A stretch of 6,358 nt of DNA from CAYZJD01 sp964478455 (GTDB lineage: Bacteria; Acidobacteriota; Terriglobia; Bryobacterales; Bryobacteraceae). The notes beneath the pieces are model-generated. The model saw nothing but the letters and a program-made list of their open reading frames with translations, searched no databases and was not told the DNA's origin. Positions 1-5,642 of the stretch are shown here, piece after piece. Made by a program: the position numbers and the translations under genes. The DNA lies in the NCBI GenBank assembly GCA_964478455.1, contig CAYZJD010000283.1:1-6358 (forward strand). Direction: 5' to 3'. Numbering within the stretch: position 1 is the stretch's first letter; every line of letters begins with the position of its first letter.

Positions 1-982
1 GCGCCCAGTCATCGGCCGGATGCTCGACCACGCGAACCTCGCGGCTCCCATCCACGGCAAGGACGTAGATGTCCCGCTGCAATGAGTCTTCGCTCGGCGG
101 GAAATCGTAGGCGACATACTTCCCGTCGGGCGAGAGGCCCACATACCAACTGTCTCTCAACCAAGGGAACGTCTTCAGAATGCTCGCCGAACCGTCCACA
201 ACCGATACCAGCGCGAGCTGGTAGGTCTTGTCGCGTCCCATGAATCGCGCCAGGACGCGCTTGCCATCAGGTGACCACCCGGCGGCGCCCACGTACTCCA
301 GCTTGTCGTTCCTGTAAAGTGTGCGATGCCCGGATCCGTCCAGCGCGCCTACGCGCAACTCAAAGATGGAGTCCTTGTTGAACCAGTCGTAGGCGATCTG
401 CTTGCCGTCGGGCGAGAACCGGGAAAAGAGGGCGAATTGGGACGAATCCGTCCACGAGCCCTTGTTCGTCAGGCGGCGGTTTTCACCGGTCACGAGATTG
501 CGGATGGCGAGGTCCCCGGTCTCCCAATCCACAAAAGAGAGGTAGCGGCCATCGGGAGACACGCCACCCAGGGTGTCCACGCCCGGTCCCGCCCACACCT
601 GCCGCGCCGCCATCGTGGTGGTCGGCTTCCCCAAGCCCGCCAGCCGGGTCCGTGCCTCCGCGGCCGCCTCGCTCTGGTCGGCATACTCCCGCACGACCCG
701 CTCGTAGGCCTGCCTGGCCTCGACATTCCCCAGCCGCTCATAGCAATGTCCCATCCGCACCAGCGCCTTCGCCGCCACCGAGCGGCTGCCGCCTTGGCTG
801 GCGAGGATTCTCTTGTATTGTTGGATGGCCGCTTCCAGGTCGCCTTTCACCAGTTCGGTGTTCATCGCGGCCTGGAGGAGCACTTCCGCCTCTTTCTCGT
901 TCTGGCTCGCGCCGAGCGAGCCAAGCAACAGCCCTGCCAGGACGGCTGCTGTCGCGATCCAGATCTGTAAGACCGTTCTCAT
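1..982 (-). CDS. Exported TPR / PD40 (TolB-like) beta-propeller protein, C-terminus beyond window
   Basis: The frame is open from an ATG at 982 to the left edge (327 codons, no stop), so the gene is partial. The start is preceded by GGGAGG at 987-992, 4 nt upstream. Residues 1-25 form a positively charged then hydrophobic segment ending near GASQ, a likely signal peptide, so the protein probably acts in the periplasm or at the outer membrane. Residues 32-118 are helical with TPR-like pairs (AAIQQYKRIL, then ALVRMGHCYERLG and AYERVVREYAD). From about 130 a beta-propeller begins, with SPDG turns at 142, 190, 237 and 284. The 47-48 residue spacing is that of PD40/WD40-like TolB blades. More blades, and perhaps a C-terminal enzyme domain, may lie outside the window. 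The gene follows the response regulator by 77 nt on the same strand, with a candidate regulator box in the gap. The architecture is clear; the substrate or partner is unknown. Confidence 0.87.
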   Translation of the reverse strand, partial: MRTVLQIWIATAAVLAGLLLGSLGASQNEKEAEVLLQAAMNTELVKGDLEAAIQQYKRILASQGGSRSVAAKALVRMGHCYERLGNVEARQAYERVVREYADQSEAAAEARTRLAGLGKPTTTMAARQVWAGPGVDTLGGVSPDGRYLSFVDWETGDLAIRNLVTGENRRLTNKGSWTDSSQFALFSRFSPDGKQIAYDWFNKDSIFELRVGALDGSGHRTLYRNDKLEYVGAAGWSPDGKRVLARFMGRDKTYQLALVSVVDGSASILKTFPWLRDSWYVGLSPDGKYVAYDFPPSEDSLQRDIYVLAVDGSREVRVVEHPADDWA

Positions 983-1040
983 GTTTCCTCCCAGCATGAG
1001 AGTGCGGTCCTCATTTCTGGCTGTAATCCGGCAACGGTCT

Positions 1041-1062
1041 GATTTGTGCACGATTTGGATCA
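1041..1062 (-). promoter_or_regulatory. Candidate response-regulator box (11-bp tandem repeat) upstream of the TPR/PD40 gene
   Basis: On the plus strand GATTTG occurs at 1041-1046 and again at 1052-1057, an exact 11-bp period. Read with the genes these are two CAAATC cores. The distal unit runs into the response regulator's stop codon (1060-1062). The core, period and orientation match the repeat at 3607-3628 upstream of the kinase. An 11-bp tandem arrangement is typical of OmpR/PhoB-family operators. No convincing -10 box is visible between here and the ATG at 982, so the site could instead modulate read-through from the upstream operon. Function is inferred only. Confidence 0.4.
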
Positions 1063-1734
1063 CTCTTCGAACCGGTAGCCGAGTCCCCGGACGCTGACGA
1101 GGCGCCGCGGCGCGTCCGGCTGTTGCTCGATCTTCCTGCGCAAGTTCATCATGTGGTTGTCCACGACCCGGTCCGTGGTGTGGGTGCCCGCTCCCCAGAC
1201 CGCATCCAGCAACTGGTCGCGGCTGAGAAGGTGGCCGCGGCGGCGTATCAGCGTCGCCAGAAGTTTGAACTCGATCGGAGTCAGGTCCACGTGCTTGCCC
1301 GAGCGCCGCACCTCGCAGCGGTCGAAATCCACTTCAGTGTCATCGAAGCGGTACACGTCGGGCGCTTCGCTCGCCGTGCGGCGCAGCAGCGCCTTGATCC
1401 GGGCGCGCAATTCCAGCGGGCTGAAGGGCTTTGTCACGTAATCATCGGCTCCGAGTTCCAACCCCAGCACCTTCTCCGCCTCCTGGGTCTTTGCGGTGAG
1501 GATGAGGATGGGCGCCTTCAATCCGGCGCGACGCAGCTCGCGGCAAACGGCGAACCCGTCCTTTCGCGGCAGCATGATGTCGAGCACGATCAGGTCAAAG
1601 GCGCATTCCCGCGCCCGCCGGCAGGCGGTTTCGCCGTCCTTGGCTACTTCGACCGAATATCCCTCGAGCGACAGATCGTACTCGAGTCCGAGCGCGATGT
1701 TAGGATCGTCCTCCACGACGAGGATCTTCGTCAC
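1060..1734 (-). CDS. OmpR/PhoB-family response regulator
   Basis: This 224-residue DNA-binding regulator is the output of a two-component system and has the usual family length. The receiver domain (about 1-115) has the acidic pair E8/D9/D10, the phosphoacceptor D52 in LIVLDIMLP, T80 in LILTAK and K102 in YVTKPFSP. The C-terminal winged-helix domain (about 127-224) shows VDLTPIEFKLLATL, a recognition region around TDRVVDNHMMNLRRKIE, and the terminal wing VRGLGYRFEE. The start is GTG at 1734. It overlaps the kinase TGA as GTGA (1731-1734) and has GGAGG at 1739-1743 inside the kinase's last codons, so translational coupling is likely. The partner is almost certainly the upstream kinase. Likely targets are its own promoter and the downstream TPR/PD40 gene, as both carry a matching 11-bp repeat. 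Family assignment is very secure; the stimulus and regulon are unknown. Confidence 0.96.
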   Translation of the reverse strand: MTKILVVEDDPNIALGLEYDLSLEGYSVEVAKDGETACRRARECAFDLIVLDIMLPRKDGFAVCRELRRAGLKAPILILTAKTQEAEKVLGLELGADDYVTKPFSPLELRARIKALLRRTASEAPDVYRFDDTEVDFDRCEVRRSGKHVDLTPIEFKLLATLIRRRGHLLSRDQLLDAVWGAGTHTTDRVVDNHMMNLRRKIEQQPDAPRRLVSVRGLGYRFEE

Positions 1735-3563
1735 GCTTCCTCCGCCGGCAGGGACACCGTGAACGTGCTTCCTTTTCCAGGCTCGCTGTGGACAGTGATC
1801 TCGCCTCCGTGGGCGTGGACAATCTGGCGGGCCACCGCAAGGCCGATTCCTGTCCCCCGCACGTTCAGCGTCTTCGCCGCCGCTCCGCGAACAAATTTTT
1901 TGAAGATCTTGCGCTGCTCGGCACGGGCGATGCCCGCCCCGTGGTCGCGCACCGCGACCGATACTCGCTTCCCCGCTTGCTCAACATGGATCAGGACAGT
2001 CGAACCGTCCGGGGAGTACTTGACGGCGTTGTCCAACAGGTTCCACAGGACACAACCCAGCGCCTCGCGGTCCCCGCGGATCGTTGGGACGAAGCCGTTC
2101 GCGCTCACCTCGAAACGGTGTCCCTGAATATCCGCCTCCTGCCGGAACTCCCGAACTACCCGGTCAACCACGTCGGCCGGATCGAGCCCCTCGAAGCTGT
2201 ACCTGGCTACGCCGGCGTCGATGCGGCCGAAGTTGAGCAACCCCTCCACCAGCCGCCGCAGGCGCTGCGTCTCTCGCGCCAGCACGTCGTAGAATCGCTG
2301 CCGGTCCTGATCGCCCGCCACCCGGCCTTTCGCCAGCAGCTCGGTGAACTGGCAAAGAGAAGTCAGCGGGGTGCGGAATTCGTGGGATACCGCCGATACG
2401 AAATCGGATTGCTGCCGGGCTACTTCGAGTTCCCGCGTCACCGCCCGGCCGATGAAGTAGCTGCCGGAGAGAACCAGCAGAATCATGAGGCCGAAGCCCG
2501 CTGTCAGAAGCCGGCGCCGGAAGACGAAGTCCGGGGGCGCATTTCCTTCGACCGTGAATACCTGGAGCGTCCAGGGCAATCGGGTCGCGGAGGCCAAACG
2601 CACCGAGGGGCGGCTGCCGCCTCGGACGTTTCCCAATACGGCGCGTCCCTCTCGATCGATGAGCGCAACCTGCGCGCCGTGACTGGCCGCCAAGGGTTCC
2701 AGGGCTCGCATCCACCGCTCTTCCAGAAAGCGGGGCCCGGCGACCAGTCCGGCCAGGCGGTCCCTGGAACTCCGCCAGATCAGCAGCACCGCACGGTTGT
2801 CGAGACGCAGGCTGCTTCGTCCCGCGGGAAGACCCTCGCCACGGCGGATCCGCTGCCACTCCTGCCACAACGCCTCCGCGCCGTCGGACAGCGCGAGGGT
2901 TTCCTCCCTGTTTGCTGCCGGATTCGGCAAGCCCGCCCAGCGCCTTGCTTCGGCTGTATAGAAGGTGTACGCGGCCCGGCTGATCCGCCAGCGGCCACCG
3001 TGAAGGTCCGCATCAAGCGCCGCGGCCGCGTTCTTCAAGCGTCCGTCTTCTTTGAGCGCTTCGAGAAGGGAACAACGCGCTTCTCGCGCGACCAGTTCCG
3101 CCGGCAGTCCATTCACGGGCGTGGAACCAAGCCGCCGCAGTTCCTCGTAGCTGTCCAGCGCCTCCCGCCAGCGGCCCTCTTTTCGATGGTTCCGGCCGAG
3201 TCGCACCAGGGCCGCAGCGCGGACCAGTGGGTCCGCGGCTCGGGCGAGCGGACCAAGAGCCGCTACCGCNNNNNNNNNNCCGGCGGCGTACGTGGAAGCC
3301 TTCTGGGACAAGCTCGACGCTTCCAGGCTCGCCAGCACCTCTTCTACTGCCGACAGGTTCCTCTCGAGCGCGGCTGCCGCGAGGTCCGCGGCGAGTTCAC
3401 GGCGCTCGTGAGCCTGTTGGTCCCGAAGCGCGCGGTCGTGCTGGAGCAGGCGCAAACTGAGCCAGCCGAGCGCAGCCGACAGCAGCAGCGTGATCGCCAG
3501 GAACATCACCAGCAGGTGACGCGGCGGCTGAAGCCACTCCCTTGGCGACATGGATGCGCCCAT
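1731..3563 (-). CDS. Membrane sensor histidine kinase with large periplasmic TPR-like domain
   Basis: This 610-residue protein (length includes the assembly gap) autophosphorylates on histidine and passes the phosphate to the adjacent regulator. TM1 is at about 17-40 and TM2 at about 353-374. Between them lies a loop of about 310 residues, with helical, TPR-like sequence at 99-145 (AVAALGPLARAADP, then RWREALDSYEEL). A membrane-proximal segment at 277-340 (VALIDREGRAVLGNV) resembles a PAS/Cache sensory fold. There is no room for a HAMP domain: only about 20 residues separate TM2 from the H-box SHEFRTPL, with phosphoacceptor H394. The ATPase domain shows the N-box NLLDNAVKYS (508-517), G1 DHGAGI (540-545), F-box FKKF (554-557) and G2 GTGIGLA (570-576). 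ATG 3563 is chosen because GAGG lies at 3570-3573; the ATG at 3551 (residue 5) is the alternative. Codons 95-98 fall in the N run, so the sequence there, and perhaps the length, is unknown. The ligand is unknown. Confidence 0.94.
   Translation of the reverse strand: MGASMSPREWLQPPRHLLVMFLAITLLLSAALGWLSLRLLQHDRALRDQQAHERRELAADLAAAALERNLSAVEEVLASLEASSLSQKASTYAAXXXXAVAALGPLARAADPLVRAAALVRLGRNHRKEGRWREALDSYEELRRLGSTPVNGLPAELVAREARCSLLEALKEDGRLKNAAAALDADLHGGRWRISRAAYTFYTAEARRWAGLPNPAANREETLALSDGAEALWQEWQRIRRGEGLPAGRSSLRLDNRAVLLIWRSSRDRLAGLVAGPRFLEERWMRALEPLAASHGAQVALIDREGRAVLGNVRGGSRPSVRLASATRLPWTLQVFTVEGNAPPDFVFRRRLLTAGFGLMILLVLSGSYFIGRAVTRELEVARQQSDFVSAVSHEFRTPLTSLCQFTELLAKGRVAGDQDRQRFYDVLARETQRLRRLVEGLLNFGRIDAGVARYSFEGLDPADVVDRVVREFRQEADIQGHRFEVSANGFVPTIRGDREALGCVLWNLLDNAVKYSPDGSTVLIHVEQAGKRVSVAVRDHGAGIARAEQRKIFKKFVRGAAAKTLNVRGTGIGLAVARQIVHAHGGEITVHSEPGKGSTFTVSLPAEEA
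3270..3279. other. Assembly gap (10 N)
   Basis: Ten undetermined bases lie inside the kinase gene, in the part coding for the periplasmic loop (residues 95-98). The kinase frame is open on both sides and stays in register with 10 bases. That fits a true single gene, but ten Ns may be a placeholder, so the real missing length could differ by multiples of three. Confidence 0.98.
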
Positions 3564-3574
3564 CCCGCGCCTCG

Positions 3575-3580
3575 ATTATA
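3575..3580 (-). promoter_or_regulatory. Candidate -10 box of the kinase-regulator operon
   Basis: On the minus strand this is a perfect TATAAT, 11 nt upstream of the kinase ATG at 3563. No TTGACA-like -35 is found at 16-18 bp spacing; that position holds a palindrome (3591-3603) with the tandem repeat beyond it. A strong -10 without a -35 fits an activator-dependent promoter. The predicted transcription start (about 3568) would leave only a very short leader and would fall beyond the GAGG taken as the ribosome site. Either the start codon at 3551 is used on a short leader, or the match is fortuitous. Confidence 0.4.
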
Positions 3581-3590
3581 GCTTCGGGCC

Positions 3591-3603
3591 ATCCGGTCCG
3601 GAT
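3591..3603. repeat. 13-bp perfect inverted repeat at the kinase -35 position
   Basis: The sequence ATCCGG-T-CCGGAT is a perfect palindrome with a one-base centre. It covers the place where a -35 hexamer would sit relative to the TATAAT at 3575-3580. It could be a dimeric repressor or activator site, but a palindrome this short can arise by chance in GC-rich DNA. Confidence 0.35.
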
Positions 3604-3606
3604 CGC

Positions 3607-3628
3607 GGTTTGGTCTGGATTTGGTCTG
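3607..3628 (-). promoter_or_regulatory. Candidate response-regulator box (11-bp tandem repeat) upstream of the kinase
   Basis: Two adjacent 11-mers, GGTTTGGTCTG (3607-3617) and GATTTGGTCTG (3618-3628) on the plus strand, differ at one base. Read with the kinase gene they are CAGACCAAATC followed by CAGACCAAACC. They lie about 40-60 bp upstream of the transcription start implied by the TATAAT at 3575-3580, a normal place for an activator. Tandem half-sites one helical turn apart are how OmpR/PhoB-family dimers bind. The core recurs with the same period at 1041-1062. Autoregulation by the encoded regulator is inferred. Confidence 0.5.
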
Positions 3629-3655
3629 CCGCCGGCGGTCCAAGTGCATTTGCGA

Positions 3656-3681
3656 CTTAGAAACCGCAGGTTTGCGCTAAG
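3656..3681. repeat. Bulged hairpin in the divergent intergenic region
   Basis: CTTAG (3656-3660) can pair with CTAAG (3677-3681), and AAACC (3661-3665) with GGTTT (3669-3673) around a GCA loop. One side carries a GCG bulge (3674-3676). It lies between the divergent kinase and doxX genes, with no U-tract, so it is not a normal terminator. A binding site or a 5'-leader structure for doxX is possible. I see no clear sigma-70 promoter for doxX nearby. Confidence 0.35.
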
Positions 3682-3763
3682 GTAATTAAGGTGATTGGCT
3701 GTGACTCCATACGGTGTTGCAGCGACAGAAGCGCCGGGTGGCAAGCAGCCGGCGAGCACAGCG

Positions 3764-3770
3764 GGAGGTG
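3764..3770 (+). promoter_or_regulatory. Shine-Dalgarno site of the interrupted doxX gene
   Basis: GGAGGTG is a near-perfect anti-16S match, with its GGAGG core 5 nt before the ATG at 3774. It fixes the original start of the DoxX frame upstream of the TAA. This shows that the 97-codon frame after the stop is the tail of a longer gene and not a separate gene. Confidence 0.75.
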
Positions 3771-3773
3771 ACG

Positions 3774-4184
3774 ATGGGAACTGGGCTGGCCGGTTCGTTC
3801 GAACCCCACCTGCGGTCCTTGCTGCGGATTGTGGCGGGCTTCACATACTCTCTCCACGGTTTCCAGTAACTCCTTGGGCTGTTCGGCGGCTTGGACGGCA
3901 AGGGCGCCCAGGCTGAGTTGTTCTCCCTCATAGGAACTGCGGGTGTTCTTGAAGCCTTGGGAGGGCTGCTGATGCTGATCGGCCTCTTCACCAAGCCGGT
4001 GGCTTTCTTGCTCGCGGGGCAGATGGCAGTGGCGTACTTCCGGGTGCACGCCCCGCGCGGGTTTTGGCCGATTCTGAACGGCGGTGAGCTGGCTGCCCTC
4101 TACTGCTTCGTCTTCCTTTGGTTCTGTGCGGCCGGCGGCGGTCCGTGGAGCCTCGATCGGGTGTTTCGAAAGACGTCAGACTGA
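3774..4184 (+). pseudogene. DoxX-family membrane protein interrupted by one in-frame TAA
   Basis: One continuous frame runs from ATG 3774 to TGA 4182-4184 (136 codons, normal for DoxX) but contains TAA at codon 32 (3867-3869). Before the stop: LLRIVAGFTYSLHGFQ. After it, in the same frame: LLGLFGGLDGKGA, then VLEALGGLLMLIGLFTK and AYFRVHAPRGFWPILNGGE, ending GGGPWSLDR. DoxX proteins commonly read HGxQK(L/F)(F/L)G here, so the stop replaces the expected lysine, and one A-to-T change in AAA would explain it. Hydrophobic helices sit at about 13-30, 52-72, 76-90 and 104-120. Conserved-looking E60, N102 and the GPWSLD end are intact. The TTG at 3891 could start a 97-residue product but has no Shine-Dalgarno site and would lack the first helix. 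DoxX-like proteins are small inner-membrane proteins, some linked to redox or detoxification. A recent nonsense mutation, an assembly error or stop readthrough all remain possible. Confidence 0.85.
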
Positions 4185-4347
4185 GCAGGCTTCCGGGTCC
4201 GCAACGTCGTCTTGATGCCGGTTGAAGCAGAATTGCGGCCACGATGGCTGCCAAGGACTCTTTTCTGAGGCCCTTTCAGAACAAAACCAACCGAACTTGT
4301 TTTGATCATTGGCCGCTATGTGATTGATGGCAGAGGAAATAAAGTTG

Positions 4348-4376
4348 TTGACGGAGAGGGGCGCGAGGGGTAGCAT
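4348..4376 (+). promoter_or_regulatory. Candidate sigma-70 promoter with long leader to the dehydrogenase
   Basis: TTGACG (4348-4353) and TAGCAT (4371-4376) are separated by exactly 17 bp. Transcription would begin near 4383, on the palindrome TTGGGTCCCAA, leaving a leader of about 240 nt before the ATG at 4626. Each hexamer has one or two mismatches to consensus. It may be the main promoter or an alternative to the leaderless start at 4613-4618. Confidence 0.4.
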
Positions 4377-4445
4377 TGCCTTGGGTCCCAATGGGCCGGA
4401 AGGTTTGCCCGATTGGTGGTGAGCCCGGGGCCGAAGCGAGATCGG

Positions 4446-4462
4446 GCGAATCCGGCATTCGC
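4446..4462. repeat. Small hairpin followed by CGCAAG short repeats
   Basis: GCGAAT (4446-4451) and ATTCGC (4457-4462) form a perfect 6-bp stem around CCGGC. CGCAAG recurs from 4460, 4477 and 4486, the last two being CGCAAGGTC and CGCAAGGGTC. Short repeats of this kind are common in intergenic DNA; no function is claimed. Confidence 0.3.
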
Positions 4463-4612
4463 AAGAGCGCTGGAGACGCAAGGTCCGCAAGGGTCTTAAG
4501 TTAACTGCTGGTCGAGGCGAACGCGAAGGTTTGTTGGGGCCCATTCTTGTTTCTGCGCGTCCGCGCGATCCCTGACAATTGCCTCTGACTGGGTTGTTCC
4601 GCAGGGCCGTAC

Positions 4613-4618
4613 TATACT
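4613..4618 (+). promoter_or_regulatory. -10 box implying a leaderless dehydrogenase mRNA
   Basis: TATACT ends 7 nt before the A of the ATG at 4626. A transcript from it would therefore start at or next to the start codon. No purine-rich Shine-Dalgarno sequence precedes the ATG (the seven bases are CGTCTCT), which agrees with leaderless translation. The -35 position (4590-4595, TGGGTT) is a poor match. Confidence 0.5.
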
Positions 4619-4625
4619 CGTCTCT

Positions 4626-5642
4626 ATGAAAATCGGAGTTCTTGGCTTGGGGTTCATGGGCAGCACCCACCTGAAAGCCCTCAAGAGCATCCCTGGGGTG
4701 GAGGTAGCTGTCGTCGCGAGCGACGATGAACGCGCCTTGAGCGGCGATCTCAGCCACATCCAGGGCAATATCGGTGGGCCCGGCGAGCGCCTCGATTTCT
4801 CGAACGTGCGCCGCTACTGCGACTGGCAAGACGCGGTACGGGATCCGGGTATCGAGGCCGTCGACGTGTGCCTGCCAACGAAAGCGCATGCGCCGGCCAC
4901 CATTGCCGCCCTCCAGGCGGGCAAGCACGTTCTGGTGGAAAAGCCCATGGCGCTGGACGGTGAATCGGCTGACGCAATGATCGCCGCGGCCAGAGCGAGC
5001 AACCGCATCCTCATGGTCGCGCAGGTACTGCGGTACGTGCCCGAGTACCGCGTCATGGCGGACCTGGTGAAGTCCGGGCGGCTCGGCCCGGTCCGTTCGG
5101 CGATTTTCCGGCGGCGCTGCTCGGCGCCCGCCTGGAGCATCTGGATGGGCAACAAAGAGATCAGCGGAGGCGGCGTGTTCGACCTGCTGATCCACGACGT
5201 GGATTTCTGCCAGCACCTGTTCGGTCTGCCCGAATCGGTTTCGGCTGCCGGCCACGAAGACATGGCCACCGGCATCGACTGGATCACCGCGGAGTTTCAC
5301 TACCCGGAGATCGGCGCGGTGGTGGTCTCGGGCGGCTGGCACCATCCGAAATCCTTCCCGTTTTCGATGGAATACACGGTGGTCGCCGACGGCGGAACCA
5401 TCGAATTCAGCTCGGCGGGGCATCCGCCGGCGCTCTATCGCGCCGACGGAGAAAAGGAAGCGCTGGCCATCCCCCAGGAGGACGGGTACCAGAAGGAAAT
5501 CGAGTACTTCGTCGGCTGCGTTCGCGACGGGCGGCAGCCTGATTTCTGCCCGCCGGCGGAGTCGGCCAACGCGGTGAAGCTCACGCGGCTGATGGCGGAA
5601 GCTCGAACGAGAAAAGGAGAGAAGATCGCATGCAAGCTCTGA
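4626..5642 (+). CDS. Gfo/Idh/MocA-family NAD(P)-dependent sugar dehydrogenase
   Basis: This 338-residue cytoplasmic oxidoreductase is of typical family length. An N-terminal Rossmann fold (1-125) binds NAD(P) through GLGFMG (7-12). The EKP motif at 105-107 supplies K106, the usual catalytic lysine. The C-terminal alpha/beta domain contains GGGVFDLLIHDVDF (181-194). D186 and H190 are spaced like the Asp and His of the inositol dehydrogenase triad, so the Lys-Asp-His set appears complete. Family members oxidise a hydroxyl of a sugar, sugar derivative or cyclitol; the exact substrate cannot be read from sequence. There is no export signal. ATG 4626 is chosen because the Rossmann strand MKIGVLGLG begins there; no Shine-Dalgarno site precedes it. 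The last 13 nt overlap the next gene, indicating an operon. Its partner, a TIM-barrel sugar isomerase, suggests a short sugar or inositol-like pathway. The family call is very secure; substrate is open. Confidence 0.95.
   Translation: MKIGVLGLGFMGSTHLKALKSIPGVEVAVVASDDERALSGDLSHIQGNIGGPGERLDFSNVRRYCDWQDAVRDPGIEAVDVCLPTKAHAPATIAALQAGKHVLVEKPMALDGESADAMIAAARASNRILMVAQVLRYVPEYRVMADLVKSGRLGPVRSAIFRRRCSAPAWSIWMGNKEISGGGVFDLLIHDVDFCQHLFGLPESVSAAGHEDMATGIDWITAEFHYPEIGAVVVSGGWHHPKSFPFSMEYTVVADGGTIEFSSAGHPPALYRADGEKEALAIPQEDGYQKEIEYFVGCVRDGRQPDFCPPAESANAVKLTRLMAEARTRKGEKIACKL
5614..5619 (+). promoter_or_regulatory. Internal Shine-Dalgarno site for the overlapping isomerase gene
   Basis: AAGGAG lies within the final codons of the dehydrogenase, 10 nt before the ATG at 5630. 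It supports that ATG and the 13-nt gene overlap (5630-5642), and therefore translational coupling. The spacing is slightly long. Confidence 0.6.

Larger units (their letters stand above)
4185..4625. other. 441-bp intergenic region without a convincing gene
   Basis: No frame here has both a ribosome site and recognisable protein sequence. It holds a candidate sigma-70 promoter (4348-4376), an 11-bp palindrome TTGGGTCCCAA (4381-4391), a small hairpin (4446-4462) and three CGCAAG copies (from 4460, 4477 and 4486). It ends with a -10 box directly before the dehydrogenase. A weak inverted repeat TTCTGA/TCAGAA (4263-4268, 4276-4281) follows doxX but lacks a T-run, so I do not call it a terminator. 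The stretch 4260-4350 is clearly more AT-rich than the surrounding genes, as usual for regulatory DNA. Confidence 0.6.

Noticed and set aside
326..970. 214-codon plus-strand frame near the left edge
   Set aside because: It is antisense to the TPR/PD40 gene, whose SPDG repeats and signal peptide define the real coding strand.
1123..2127. 334-codon plus-strand frame across the regulator and kinase C-terminus
   Set aside because: It is antisense to two certain genes and shows no recognisable protein features.
1788..3581. 597-codon open frame on the plus strand antisense to the kinase
   Set aside because: It mirrors the kinase gene exactly, spans the same N gap, has no recognisable domain and no Shine-Dalgarno site. 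Long antisense frames are expected in GC-rich coding DNA.
3891..4184. Independent 97-residue DoxX-like gene starting at TTG
   Set aside because: There is no ribosome site before the TTG. The same frame continues upstream through one TAA into the missing N-terminal DoxX sequence with a strong Shine-Dalgarno site, so it is the tail of an interrupted gene.
4263..4281. Inverted repeat TTCTGA/TCAGAA after doxX as a terminator
   Set aside because: The stem is only 6 bp, AT-rich, and not followed by a T-run in either direction.
4391..4504. 37-codon frame (MGRKVCPIGG...) in the intergenic region
   Set aside because: It has no Shine-Dalgarno site, no recognisable features, and passes through the hairpin and CGCAAG repeats.
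4176..5423. 415-codon minus-strand frame antisense to the dehydrogenase
   Set aside because: The sequence is low-complexity and rich in Arg, His and Pro, with no family signature, and it runs through the intergenic region. The plus-strand Gfo/Idh motifs are unambiguous.
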